Shown here: positions 29,109 to 36,434 of the stretch, in pieces | How the letters are laid out: each line of letters begins with the position of its first letter | Position numbering within the stretch: the first letter of the stretch is position 1 | Virus record (IMG/VR): IMGVR_UViG_3300050033_000419 | Span: 1 to 57,437 of that record | Source: a virus | DNA length: 57,437 nucleotides | Reading direction: 5' to 3' (one strand) | The notes under the pieces: model-generated | What the model was told of the DNA's origin: nothing | The model's input: only the letters and a program-made list of their open reading frames with translations | Databases searched by the model: none | Position numbers and translations under genes: made by a program

Positions 29109-30571
29109 CCGCGGGCCCCCGCCGGATACTGGCGAACTCGGAAGCGCTCCGGCCATTCCGAAGCGTCTCCACCCTTGCGGCTCTCAAGGCCAAGAGTTGT
29201 GATTGTTTCGGTCCTCTGGCCACGCTTACCGGATGGGATTGGCGGATCGTGCTTAACAATCTGGACGACGACCGGCATCGCTCCAAGCTGTTTCACAAAA
29301 CAGGCAACCGAAGCGGCCTTGCATTGCTCGATGATTGACTCGATCCATTTAAGTTCGCAGTGGCGCGCGCCCGGACCACTCTCTCCGCCAATTACGCACC
29401 ACGAGAGTTCGCCCACAGCTGGCCTCGGGCGATCTTCGACACCGTCCTGTCCGAAACCCCGAAGTCCTTCGCGATGACCAACAATCTCTCTCCCAACGCC
29501 CGCCTCGTCCGGATCTGCGCTACGTCTGAGTTCGTCAATTTCGCCATCGAGTTTGCCACGCCCGCCTGATTGCAGGCGTGTCCAACCTTCAACACTCTCG
29601 TGGCGTGAATCTGTTGCTCTGTATACGTCGCCAGCATGAGATTGTCGGGATGGTTGTGCATCTTCTTCCCGTCTTCGTGGTTCACTGTCAATCCGGGAGG
29701 AATCGCTTTCTTGAAGTGTCTGTAAACCAACCTGTGAGCTGCTACATGAACCCGAACTCCGTTGATCATTACTCGAACTTGAAGATAATTGCCGAACGGT
29801 CTTTCCGCGCGGACGCGTTTGCAGGGACGGCTCACTACTTCCTTCTTCCATCTGTCCCATCCGCGCTTGCGTATCCGCCATATCGTTCCGTCCATCTCTA
29901 TCGCCAAATCGCCGTTCAAAACCGCTTGATAGGCGAACTCCTCGTTCCCGGTCGGTTTCATTTATCCACCTCGTCAGGTCTATTGGGCCGAGTAACGGCT
30001 CGGCGCTAATCCATCGCACCGCCGCCGGTGTTTGCAAGAGCAGCGGGATCCGCTCGTCAGCGCGCGGCTGATCTTCCACACTCACACCCAGCCACACGTT
30101 CTTGAGCGGCATCACCGGCGCGAATGGCGACATGCCGGTCACCTTGCTCATCACCGACTTGATGCGGGTGGGCAGGAGCGGATCCTGTAAGTAGGTCATC
30201 ATCCGCTCGGCCCGTTTCGTCAGGATCTGGTAGGTGTGCCAGTTCGCCACTGCCATCACAGCGAACATGCGATCGATAAACTTGTCCGGGACGCCATCGT
30301 GAAAGAGGTCGCTCATCGAGTTCACGAAGATACGTTGCGGCTTACGCCATTCGATCGGCTCGCGCAGCTTCTCTTCCACCAGCCTGATCTTCCCTGTCCA
30401 TTGCGGATGTCCGTTGGTGCTTTTTACCAGGCCTGCATAGGAGCCGCCCGGGCGGGAGTGACGGATCGCTTGGCGCTCGGCGTAGCAGTTCGCACAGCCA
30501 GGACTGACCCGCGTGCAGCCTCGCACCGCGTTCCACACCTTGTCGCACCATTCGATCTTTGAGTCTGCCAT
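29105..30571 (-). CDS. Gp37/Gp68 family protein (DUF5131) carrying an in-frame insert
   Basis: A 488-aa reading; relatives are about 300 aa. Residues 1-203 (KIEWCDKVWNAVRGCTRVSP, GCANCYAERQAI, IFVNSMSDLFHDGVPDKFID, WISAEPLLGPIDLTRWI) and the end (ELSWCVIGGESGPGARHCEL, CFVKQLGAMP) are family sequence, including the Cys cluster of this radical-SAM-like fold. The 190 residues between are not family sequence: they are the alternate-frame reading of a nested HNH gene. Start ATG 30571 follows GAGG. If the whole frame is translated, the protein carries a low-complexity insert. Confidence 0.8.
   Translation of the reverse strand: MADSKIEWCDKVWNAVRGCTRVSPGCANCYAERQAIRHSRPGGSYAGLVKSTNGHPQWTGKIRLVEEKLREPIEWRKPQRIFVNSMSDLFHDGVPDKFIDRMFAVMAVANWHTYQILTKRAERMMTYLQDPLLPTRIKSVMSKVTGMSPFAPVMPLKNVWLGVSVEDQPRADERIPLLLQTPAAVRWISAEPLLGPIDLTRWINETDRERGVRLSSGFERRFGDRDGRNDMADTQARMGQMEEGSSEPSLQTRPRGKTVRQLSSSSSNDQRSSGSCSSSQVGLQTLQESDSSRIDSEPRRREEDAQPSRQSHAGDVYRATDSRHESVEGWTRLQSGGRGKLDGEIDELRRSADPDEAGVGREIVGHREGLRGFGQDGVEDRPRPAVGELSWCVIGGESGPGARHCELKWIESIIEQCKAASVACFVKQLGAMPVVVQIVKHDPPIPSGKRGQRTETITTLGLESRKGGDASEWPERFRVRQYPAGARG
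29392..29961 (-). CDS. HNH endonuclease nested in the Gp68 gene
   Basis: A 189-aa protein in another frame of the Gp68 gene: YLQVRVMINGVRVHVAAHRL then VYRHFKKAIPPGLTVNHEDG and NHPDNLMLATYTEQQIHATR give the HNH motif, with a C-terminal helix-turn-helix (LTNSDVAQIRTRRALGERLL, DFGVSDRTVSKIARG). ATG 29961 has GAGG seven bases upstream. It begins in the last codons of the conserved left part and ends in the first codons of the right part. The insertion therefore contains nothing but the nuclease gene, and the host frame remains open right through. Confidence 0.85.
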   Translation of the reverse strand: MKPTGNEEFAYQAVLNGDLAIEMDGTIWRIRKRGWDRWKKEVVSRPCKRVRAERPFGNYLQVRVMINGVRVHVAAHRLVYRHFKKAIPPGLTVNHEDGKKMHNHPDNLMLATYTEQQIHATRVLKVGHACNQAGVANSMAKLTNSDVAQIRTRRALGERLLVIAKDFGVSDRTVSKIARGQLWANSRGA

Positions 30572-30594
30572 CTCTCGCCTCAAGTACTGCAGAA

Positions 30595-30628
30595 CTTCAA
30601 AAGTGGGGCGGTCCGGAGGAGCCGCCCC
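30595..30628 (-). terminator. Rho-independent terminator
   Basis: On the minus strand GGGGCGG (30622-30628) and CCGCCCC (30605-30611) pair around CTCCTCCGGA and are followed by ACTTTTG. It lies between the 30652-31041 gene and the Gp68 gene. Confidence 0.65.
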
Positions 30629-30651
30629 GTTTGGGGGAACAACAGCAACGA

Positions 30652-31041
30652 TTAAGTAGTCGGCGGGGTCGCGGAAGCTGCTGCGGTCGACGGCGGGTTG
30701 ACCGTCTGGTCTTCCGTGGTCAGCGAAGCATTCGCGGTAGTGACGGCCGTCTGGATTGAGGTGACCGATGCCGCGAGCTGATCGAGCTGCGCCTGGGTAA
30801 CGGGCGTGCCGGCGGCGATCTGCGCCTTAAGCGCGGCGATCTCGGCGTTCACGTCGGCCGAGAGCGTGGCGATCTCGGCGTTGGTTGCCTGCACCGCTGT
30901 GGTGAGGTCGGTGAGCTGCTGTGAGAGGGTTGCGAATGTGTTTCCTTGCGTTGCCATCATTTCCTCCAAGTGCATTACGTGTGCGAGCAGATGAGCTTCG
31001 AACGCCATCTCTCGGTGATCGGGGTGAGAGCAGCCAAACAT
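30652..31041 (-). CDS. Coiled-coil protein, 129 aa (or 101 aa)
   Basis: Two starts have good ribosome binding sites: ATG 31041 (AGGAGG) and ATG 30957 (GGAGG). The longer form has an N-terminus with His/Cys residues (MFGCSHPDHREMAFEAHLLA). Both share a heptad-rich helix (LTDLTTAVQATNAEIATLSA, DVNAEIAALKAQIA) and a Thr/Ala/Pro-rich end. Possibly a small fibre or scaffold; no family assigned. Confidence 0.6.
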   Translation of the reverse strand: MFGCSHPDHREMAFEAHLLAHVMHLEEMMATQGNTFATLSQQLTDLTTAVQATNAEIATLSADVNAEIAALKAQIAAGTPVTQAQLDQLAASVTSIQTAVTTANASLTTEDQTVNPPSTAAASATPPTT

Positions 31042-31049
31042 GCCGCCTC

Positions 31050-31478
31050 CTATGGGGTTGGACCTAAATCTGCTGCTATAGCCGTTACGCGCTTACTGCC
31101 CTTCGCAGAGTTGCACCAGCGATGCATCGCCTGAATGTTGTCCTGGTGATCGTCTCGCCAGGCTCCCCCATTGCCGCGCGGATCGATGTGGTCCGGGACC
31201 ACGTCTGCAATGTTTTCGAACGGCTGGCCGCAGCCGCCCATCTCTGGATCGGGGCACAGTCCCTTCTGCTCCCGAATCTTGCGGTGCAGCAGTTTTTTCA
31301 TCTCGGCCTTGTTGCGAATCTCCCGGTAGCCGCGGGGATGATGCTCATCGTCGACCTTCGTGACCGGAGCCTTGAACTTTGGCGTCTTCGAGAAGCTGTT
31401 GATCTTCTTCGCGTCGCGGCCGCAGCAGTTGAATCTGCTATGGATCGGACAGCGTTCGTTTTTGCCCAGAGCTTTCAT
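31050..31478 (-). CDS. HNH endonuclease
   Basis: A 142-aa protein: CGQPFENIADVVPDHIDPRG, NIQAMHRWCNSAKGSK is the HNH core, with CPDPEMGGC as part of the metal site and a basic N-terminus (MKALGKNERCPIHSRFNCCG). The start is ATG 31478, just after the stop of the DUF6745 gene. Confidence 0.85.
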   Translation of the reverse strand: MKALGKNERCPIHSRFNCCGRDAKKINSFSKTPKFKAPVTKVDDEHHPRGYREIRNKAEMKKLLHRKIREQKGLCPDPEMGGCGQPFENIADVVPDHIDPRGNGGAWRDDHQDNIQAMHRWCNSAKGSKRVTAIAADLGPTP

Positions 31479-31485
31479 GCGTCCC

Positions 31486-32811
31486 CTAAGACTCCTGCGC
31501 GAGGGAGCGCGCATATTGCGCCCCGGTCAGGCCGAACGTTGAGGCAATCGCATTCATCGCCGTGAGCTTTTGCGGCGCTCCGAGATCGCCATCCGTTTGC
31601 AATGGACAAAGCTCAGGATGAACACGCAGGAAGTAGGACTTACGAGAACCGTCCGGCTCCTGGGTTGAGTTCAAGACCTTGACCATTACGAGCGGTTCAT
31701 CGTCGTGGATCTCGGTGCGATACAGCTCGCCGAACTCGTCTTCGTGAATCCGCTCAGCCTTGCTGTCGACGAGGTAACGCGCGATTCCGTAGCGATCGAG
31801 CATCACCCGGCGGACTTCGACGTTCTCTTCCTTCTGGATGTGCTCGACGGTGATGAATTCCGGACGCATGATCACAAACTCCGGAACCATGACGCCATGC
31901 CAGAAGTGAAGGTTCTCGATGTCGGAGTCGAGCGCCGGACCGGTCGCGTTGTGCAGGCGCTTGCCGGTGGCGGCTTCTTCAACGTGAACGGTCGGCTTTG
32001 CGAACCAATAGAGGGTGTCCTCGGTCCAGTGCAACACCCACGCGCCGGCGAGGAAGGCGTGGAAGATAGGCTCGGACCATTCCTCCACTTTGGCTTTACC
32101 GAGCTGGCGCGCACCGAGATAGGTCGTTGCCAGCAGCGACGCTTCGAATCTCCACCACCACCAGCCCGGCGACTGGATACACCATGCAGCAAAGCGCTGG
32201 ATGGCTTCGTTTTCGTCCATCGCGTCCCTCGCGTCCCTCGCGGCCATCGCGTCCCTCGCGTCCATCGCGTCCCTCGCGGCCCTCGCGTCCATCGCGTCCC
32301 TCGCGTCCCTCGCGGCCATCGCGTCCCTCGCGTCCATCGCGTCCATCGCGGCCATCGCGTCCCTCGCGTCCCTCGCGGCCATCGCGTCCCTCGCGTCCAT
32401 CGCGTCCATCGCGTCCATCGCGGCCATCGCGGCCATCGCGGCCCTCGCGGCCATCGCGTCCATCGCGGCCCTCGCGTCCATCGCGTCCATCGCGGCCCTC
32501 GCGGCCATCGCGTCCCTCGCGTCCATCGCGTCCCTCGCGTCCATCGCGGCCATCGCGGCCCTCGCGTCCATCGCGCGATTTCGCTTCGCGAAATCGGAGA
32601 GCACTGCTTCCACGTAGCGCTTCAATGAAGGGTGCTGCTCCAACTTCCAATCGGCACGAAGCCGCTCGATCTTTCTCTCGACACCGAGAGCTTTCAGGTA
32701 ACGGTCGAGGTGCAGTTCCACGGCTGCTTCATCGATCACGCCTGGATAAGTGCATGCCGCGGTGTACCGTGCCAGGTCTTCGCTTGCCTTCGTCGTCGCT
32801 ATGATTGCCAT
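31486..32811 (-). CDS. DUF6745-like protein with a 40-unit A-(M/R)-(D/A) repeat
   Basis: A 441-aa protein from ATG 32811 (GAGG upstream). Residues 80-199 are 40 copies of Ala-(Met/Arg)-(Asp/Ala), predicted to be one long helix or a right-handed repeat rod. Around it are a helical N-terminus (HLDRYLKALGVERKIERLRA) and a C-terminal half that matches DUF6745: WYWFAKP-type TLYWFAKPTVHVEEA, TGKRLHNATGPALDSDIENL, LVMVKVLNSTQEPDGSRKSY, FLRVHPELCPLQ. DUF6745 genes often stand next to the gene type found at 32867-33181, as here. No biochemical role is known for the family. Confidence 0.78.
   Translation of the reverse strand: MAIIATTKASEDLARYTAACTYPGVIDEAAVELHLDRYLKALGVERKIERLRADWKLEQHPSLKRYVEAVLSDFAKRNRAMDARAAMAAMDARDAMDARDAMAARAAMDAMDARAAMDAMAARAAMAAMAAMDAMDAMDARDAMAARDARDAMAAMDAMDARDAMAARDARDAMDARAARDAMDARDAMAARDARDAMDENEAIQRFAAWCIQSPGWWWWRFEASLLATTYLGARQLGKAKVEEWSEPIFHAFLAGAWVLHWTEDTLYWFAKPTVHVEEAATGKRLHNATGPALDSDIENLHFWHGVMVPEFVIMRPEFITVEHIQKEENVEVRRVMLDRYGIARYLVDSKAERIHEDEFGELYRTEIHDDEPLVMVKVLNSTQEPDGSRKSYFLRVHPELCPLQTDGDLGAPQKLTAMNAIASTFGLTGAQYARSLAQES
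32215..32574 (-). repeat. Array of 40 nine-base units, open in all six frames
   Basis: The minus-strand unit is GCG-A(T/G)G-G(A/C)C. Seven of nine positions are identical in all 40 units; only position 5 (T or G) and position 8 (A or C) vary, and both change the amino acid. Larger repeats are visible: the unit order ARD-AMA-ARD-ARD-AM occurs at units 21-25, 28-32 and 36-40. No stop codon can be formed in any frame by these units. Confidence 0.95.
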
Positions 32812-32828
32812 TGGTTCCTCTGCCAGAT

Positions 32829-32862
32829 CGAAATGAAAATGGTGGGCGGCACCACCGCCCAC
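32829..32862 (-). terminator. Hairpin with U-rich tail upstream of the DUF6745 gene
   Basis: On the minus strand GTGGGCGG and CCGCCCAC pair around TGGTG and are followed by CATTTTCATTTC. It lies just after the 32867-33181 gene and may attenuate transcription into the repeat gene. Confidence 0.65.
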
Positions 32863-32866
32863 GCGG

Positions 32867-33181
32867 TTAATCCCTTACGTTGCGGATCTCTTCGGGCGCA
32901 TATTCGCGTTGTCTGGTGACTTCGTAGCTTCCGGGCGCCAGGGTGATGGGCGAATGTTCTTCGTGGATGATCCGGACTCCCTCATCACCCACCCTCAGAT
33001 AGAGACCGCCCTCGATCTCCAAAACCTCGGCGGCTTGTACGTCTTCCAGGCGGTGAATATGCCCGGTCGCTTCTCCTTCGAGAATGTGCCCGCTCGCACG
33101 GTTGGTGGCCTTTTGCTCCGGCAGGCCATCGATACGCCGGATGAGTACGTCCCCTTGTCGATACAATTCCAGTTTCTTCAT
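32867..33181 (-). CDS. Conserved protein usually paired with DUF6745, 104 aa
   Basis: MKKLELYRQGDVLIRRIDGL, ILEGEATGHIHRLEDVQAAE, GLYLRVGDEGVRIIHEEHSP and SYEVTRQREYAPEEIRNVRD. Proteins of this kind, with the RQGDV start and the RQREY end, are found next to DUF6745 genes in phage and bacterial genomes. A small beta-barrel seems likely. Function unknown. Confidence 0.75.
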   Translation of the reverse strand: MKKLELYRQGDVLIRRIDGLPEQKATNRASGHILEGEATGHIHRLEDVQAAEVLEIEGGLYLRVGDEGVRIIHEEHSPITLAPGSYEVTRQREYAPEEIRNVRD

Positions 33182-33185
33182 CGGT

Positions 33186-33419
33186 TTACCCCTGCACTCG
33201 AACGTTGCTTGCGATCGGACCGCGCGGCCCAGGCTTCACATCGAACGAGACCCGCTGTTCCGGTACCAACTCCCGGTATCCGTTCGAGCAGATCGCGGTG
33301 TAGTGCACAAACACTTCTTCCCGGTTGTCATGGCGGCGGATGAAGCCGTAACCCTTGATCGCGTTGAACGAGACCACCGTGCCGATTACGGCTTCCGCTG
33401 CTGTTTCGCTTGGTTGCAT
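33186..33419 (-). CDS. Cold-shock domain protein
   Basis: A 77-aa protein: VIGTVVSFNAIKGYGFIRRH is the RNP1-type strand of the cold-shock fold (normally KGFGFI), then EEVFVHYTAI as RNP2 and QRVSFDVKPGPRGPIASNV. It binds single-stranded nucleic acid and probably acts as an RNA chaperone during infection. Confidence 0.88.
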   Translation of the reverse strand: MQPSETAAEAVIGTVVSFNAIKGYGFIRRHDNREEVFVHYTAICSNGYRELVPEQRVSFDVKPGPRGPIASNVRVQG

Positions 33420-33426
33420 GAGCTCC

Positions 33427-34164
33427 TTACGCGATGATCGGAATATCGAGCGCGAACGTCGCGAGATGACGGCGCACGGCGTTGATGGTCTCGACCTTCC
33501 ACTTGCCGCCGTCTGCTTCGAACAATCCGAGGTTCGGGGGCTGCTGATCGCTGACCGCGCGGATCCTGAAGACGAACTCCGAAGCGGGTGGAAAAACTTC
33601 CGGGAACGTGCGGATCGGAGAGAGTCCAACCCTCGGCTTCACCATCTCGTTCGAAACCATCGCTATTCCGGCCTTGATGGTGACCTTCTGCGAGATCCCG
33701 TCATCTTCATGGAGCGAGGATGCCTGCTTCTGCAAACCGGAAGCGATCCGCAACACATAGTCGCGGTCGATGGAGTTGGCGAAGTGCGCCTGAACACCGA
33801 TGATGAAGTTCTCCTGTTCGAGGTAAGTGTTGAACTTGAAGGAGTCAACCTGGACGGGTTTGGCGGTGATGAGCGCGAGACGTCGGCCCCACTCATCCGT
33901 TTCTCTGTTGATCAGCGAGACTTGGTCATAATTCACGACGTGAATCAAAACGCCATCGCCGAAATCCACTGCGGCGCCATCGACCTCTTGGCGAATAAGC
34001 TCCGCAAAGCCTTCGAGTGTGAAGACCGCAATCGGCTTCGGTTCTGGTGTTGCGGAGGGTGTGATTTCGTGAAGAACCTTCGAGCTGAATTCACGATCGC
34101 CAAACATCGTGAACCGTTCGGTCTTATCGAGCGTCAGAAGATATTCCAGAGCTGCCTTGATCAT
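33427..34164 (-). CDS. Conserved phage protein, 245 aa
   Basis: MIKAALEYLLTLDKTERFTM, the middle FKFNTYLEQENFIIGVQAHF and SIDRDYVLRIASGLQKQASS, then KVTIKAGIAMVSNEMVKPRV and SPIRTFPEVFPPASEFVFRI. This belongs to a family found in many siphophages next to the gene type at 34213-34614. It resembles DUF2303 in layout, but I cannot confirm membership. No function is known. Confidence 0.65.
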   Translation of the reverse strand: MIKAALEYLLTLDKTERFTMFGDREFSSKVLHEITPSATPEPKPIAVFTLEGFAELIRQEVDGAAVDFGDGVLIHVVNYDQVSLINRETDEWGRRLALITAKPVQVDSFKFNTYLEQENFIIGVQAHFANSIDRDYVLRIASGLQKQASSLHEDDGISQKVTIKAGIAMVSNEMVKPRVGLSPIRTFPEVFPPASEFVFRIRAVSDQQPPNLGLFEADGGKWKVETINAVRRHLATFALDIPIIA

Positions 34165-34212
34165 CGCGTGGTGCTTCCTTTCAAAACGAATCGTCGTGCG
34201 TGCCGGTGCCGC

Positions 34213-34614
34213 TTAGTTGCCCTTCTGTGAAGGTGCGGTGGGCGGCAGAGTCGCGACCTTGCCGGCTTGAGGCACGATCTCGGTGGTGAGTCCTTCGCGC
34301 TCGCCGAATGGAAGCGGATTCTGCCGCGTGTCGAACGGATAGAGGTTGAGTTCGCCCTTGTCCATCGCGATGTAAGCCGAAGACTTCTTCGTCTCCACCC
34401 CGGGAAGTGACGTCTTCACGTCGTACTCGATCTCGGTCAGGCTGCGGGCGTCGTTGGGCTTCAGCGCGATCTTGACCGTGATGCTGCGTTTCGCCGTCGC
34501 CTTCGTGTTCGGGTCGGCAATGTTCTCGAGCACCCGGCGCATTTCGTGGGCGAATACCTCGCTCACGCCGCCACCAGCGATGCTGCCTAGTTCCAATCGT
34601 TCGGGTTTAAGCAC
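34213..34614 (-). CDS. Phage protein often labelled replication terminator, 133 aa
   Basis: GTG 34614 follows AGGAGG. SIAGGGVSEVFAHEMRRVLE, NIADPNTKATAKRSITVKIA and KPNDARSLTEIEYDVKT match a phage family that automatic pipelines call replication terminator protein; the experimental basis of that name is unclear to me. It is the usual partner of the 33427-34164 gene. Confidence 0.7.
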   Translation of the reverse strand: MLKPERLELGSIAGGGVSEVFAHEMRRVLENIADPNTKATAKRSITVKIALKPNDARSLTEIEYDVKTSLPGVETKKSSAYIAMDKGELNLYPFDTRQNPLPFGEREGLTTEIVPQAGKVATLPPTAPSQKGN

Positions 34615-34643
34615 GCTACTTTCCTCCTAAGAAGGTTTTGCAG

Positions 34644-35081
34644 CTACTGCGCGGTCCTGCGCAGCTGTCTGAACTGATCGTGCGCGAGCATTCGTGCGAC
34701 ATGCCGACGCTGGCGCCGCGGTGCGTTCGGATATTGCCGGTTGATTTCCGCCTGAGCCGACACGCCGAGCCGTGCGCGATTGACCTGGCGAGATTCCTTC
34801 TGCTCTCGAGGTTTGGGAGCGGGGCTGCCGCAAGCAGGTGAGCAAAACAGCTGGGGATTCACGCGCGCCGGGTGGATCTCGATTCCTTGTTCCTTGGCTG
34901 AGATCGAGAACTTCTCCATGGCCGCTGCAGCGCGAGAAAGCTGATAGCGGCTTCCGCACTGACGGCAGCGACGGTGGGTCGATGGCTGGCGCTCATTGGG
35001 ATTGCGGAATTTCCCGAACACTTTCTCGAAGATCGCCAGCACATCGAACTTCTTTTTCTTCTCTTCCGGAACCGTCTTCAT
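34644..35081 (-). CDS. Hypothetical protein, 145 aa, Cys pairs and basic tail
   Basis: MKTVPEEKKKKFDVLAIFEK, a zinc pair CRQCGSRYQLSRAAAAMEKF and later LFCSPACGSPAPKP, then an Arg/Gln-rich tail (RRQRRHVARMLAHDQFRQLR). A nucleic-acid binding zinc protein is possible. Function unknown. Confidence 0.62.
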   Translation of the reverse strand: MKTVPEEKKKKFDVLAIFEKVFGKFRNPNERQPSTHRRCRQCGSRYQLSRAAAAMEKFSISAKEQGIEIHPARVNPQLFCSPACGSPAPKPREQKESRQVNRARLGVSAQAEINRQYPNAPRRQRRHVARMLAHDQFRQLRRTAQ

Positions 35082-35325
35082 CGTTGCCTTTCGTTCCTTT
35101 AATCCGGCGCCCTGTACCCCACTTTGCCTTCGGTTCCGTCTCGCGCCAGCCAGGGGGAGAACGATCCTGCTGGTATCACAAGAACTGCTCGGAACCTACT
35201 GAGGCCTGGGAGCGCCGGTTACTGCTCTCGGTTGGCATCTCTGTTGCGAGTCACCGGCTACCTCTTCCAACAACCGGTGACTCGCTTGCCCGCTCATCTG
35301 TGGGCAAACTTCAAAACGTTATGAC
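35082..35325. other. Intergenic region with a 12-bp perfect inverted repeat
   Basis: A 244-base stretch without a convincing gene. Arms gcgagtcaccgg (35246-35257) and ccggtgactcgc (35274-35285) pair perfectly around 16 bases. No U-tract follows, so an operator or RNA element is more likely than a terminator. On the minus strand ATG 35240 opens a 20-codon frame that stops at TGA and then stays open into the next gene's start region, which could be a decayed gene. Confidence 0.5.
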
Positions 35326-35577
35326 CTACAACGGCGGCTTGGCTTTCGCCTTCGGGATGTCCGACTCCGCCTGCAGCCAGGTCATCGCCGCATCCCAAGC
35401 ATCGGCATAACCACTCGTGAAAGCCTTGTAGAGCGCCTTGCGTTCGGCTTCTGGGAGCGCCCAGTAGCATTTTGTGCAGAAACTCTTCCGGCCACTCTTC
35501 GGTTGTCCGCAATGCGGGCAGGTGATCGAGGAATACGAATCAAGCGCGAGCTTGCGAAGCGATGGGGTCAGGCTCAC
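35326..35577 (-). CDS. Zinc-ribbon protein, 83 aa
   Basis: MSLTPSLRKLALDSYSSITC then CPHCGQPKSGRKSFCTKCYW: four cysteines in a classic zinc ribbon. It continues ALPEAERKALYKAFTSGYAD and AWDAAMTWL. Similar proteins occur in many phages. Function unknown. Confidence 0.75.
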   Translation of the reverse strand: MSLTPSLRKLALDSYSSITCPHCGQPKSGRKSFCTKCYWALPEAERKALYKAFTSGYADAWDAAMTWLQAESDIPKAKAKPPL

Positions 35578-35882
35578 TGGGTCACTCCTTCGGCGGTGGT
35601 TCTCGCGGCAACGGCGGCGCTAGCCTCTTCCAACTCAGCAGCAAGAGCCCGACCGAGATCCCAAGTATCAACAGGGTCCACAGCGTTTCCATCCGCACTC
35701 CCCTTTGACTTCGCGCGGTCCGTCGTGGCCACCGCGTGGGCCAGTACTTTTTGCAATTCGGCCAGGTTCCCGCGGTTCTGCTGGAGGATCGCGGCGCGGT
35801 CTTGTTCGGAGCGCTCGAGCCGCTTCATCAGCAGGTCGCACTGCGCCGCAAGGAGCTCTTCAGTTCGTGGAGAGGCCGTCAC
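35574..35882 (-). CDS. Helical protein, 102 aa
   Basis: GTG 35882 (GTGA overlap). MTASPRTEELLAAQCDLLMK, RLERSEQDRAAILQQNRGNL and ELQKVLAHAVATT make a long amphipathic helix. Function unknown. Confidence 0.6.
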   Translation of the reverse strand: MTASPRTEELLAAQCDLLMKRLERSEQDRAAILQQNRGNLAELQKVLAHAVATTDRAKSKGSADGNAVDPVDTWDLGRALAAELEEASAAVAARTTAEGVTQ

Positions 35883-36148
35883 TGGGCAATCTCCTTCGCC
35901 ACCAGGTAGCGATCCGCCGCGCTCAGAACCCGCACCATCTGCAGCAGGAAGAACATCGGCAGGAGCACGAGCATGCGGAAGAATCCATTGATGGCCCGGC
36001 CAGCAGCGTTCCAGGTCGCCGCCATCTCGAAGAGCAAGCGGCCGCCCACTGCCTCGGCGTCGCTCTTGCGCGCGGCGTCACGAATGGAATTCGCGTGCAT
36101 CGCGAACTCGGTGAGCATGGTGGGAGTTGTTTCCACGGCCGGCGTCAT
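35879..36148 (-). CDS. Membrane-anchored protein, 89 aa
   Basis: From ATG 36148: MTPAVETTPTMLTEFAMHAN, with one hydrophobic segment GFFRMLVLLPMFFLLQMVRV near the C-terminus. One of five consecutive small membrane or helical proteins. Confidence 0.6.
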   Translation of the reverse strand: MTPAVETTPTMLTEFAMHANSIRDAARKSDAEAVGGRLLFEMAATWNAAGRAINGFFRMLVLLPMFFLLQMVRVLSAADRYLVAKEIAQ

Positions 36149-36228
36149 CGCATCACCAGCCAGATGATGAGGGCCCAAAGGGCGAGACTTAGAGGAATCG
36201 CGAAGAGTAGTCCGCGGAAGAAGTTCAT
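36145..36228 (-). CDS. Single-span membrane peptide, 27 aa
   Basis: MNFFRGLLFAIPLSLALWAL then IIWLVMR is almost all membrane helix. It has GAGG eight bases before ATG 36228 and ATGA overlaps on both sides, strong signs of a real gene in spite of its size. Confidence 0.6.
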   Translation of the reverse strand: MNFFRGLLFAIPLSLALWALIIWLVMR

Positions 36229-36434
36229 TGCAGGTACCTCTTCATCCGTGCCGCTACTTCCGACTCCACCGAAGCGATGACCAACTTGGCGATCGTGTCC
36301 TTCTGCGTGCAGGTCATGGGCAGCATGTCGCTGTAAAGCAGCTGCAGGAGCTGGTGGAACTGCTCCGTGATGGTCTCGGGCTCCTGGATCTGAGCCTGGA
36401 GCGGTGGCAACCGTGGTACGCGGCCCGCGCTCAT
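36225..36434 (-). CDS. Helical protein, 69 aa
   Basis: From ATG 36434 (ATGA overlap): MSAGRVPRLPPLQAQIQEPE and TITEQFHQLLQLLYSDMLPM, ending ESEVAARMKRYLQ. No family known. Confidence 0.58.
   Translation of the reverse strand: MSAGRVPRLPPLQAQIQEPETITEQFHQLLQLLYSDMLPMTCTQKDTIAKLVIASVESEVAARMKRYLQ

Noticed and set aside
29392-29961. Group I intron or intein in the Gp68 gene
   Set aside because: The insert consists wholly of the HNH frame, with no space for an intron core and no intein splicing motifs at the borders. Splicing has not been excluded experimentally.
32215-32574. Short direct repeats that could be called a CRISPR array
   Set aside because: The nine-base units are joined without spacers and lie inside a gene; no cas genes are present. 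It is a coding tandem repeat.
32215-32574. Diversity-generating retroelement variable region
   Set aside because: The variable sites are T/G and A/C on the coding strand and not adenine-directed, there is no template repeat, and no reverse transcriptase is visible.
32127-32804. Long Arg-Pro-Ser, Val-His-Arg and Ser-Ile-Ala open frames on the plus strand and a Gly-Arg-Glu frame on the minus strand
   Set aside because: They exist only because the 9-bp unit has no stop in any frame. Start codons and ribosome binding sites fit only the 31486-32811 frame, which also encodes DUF6745.
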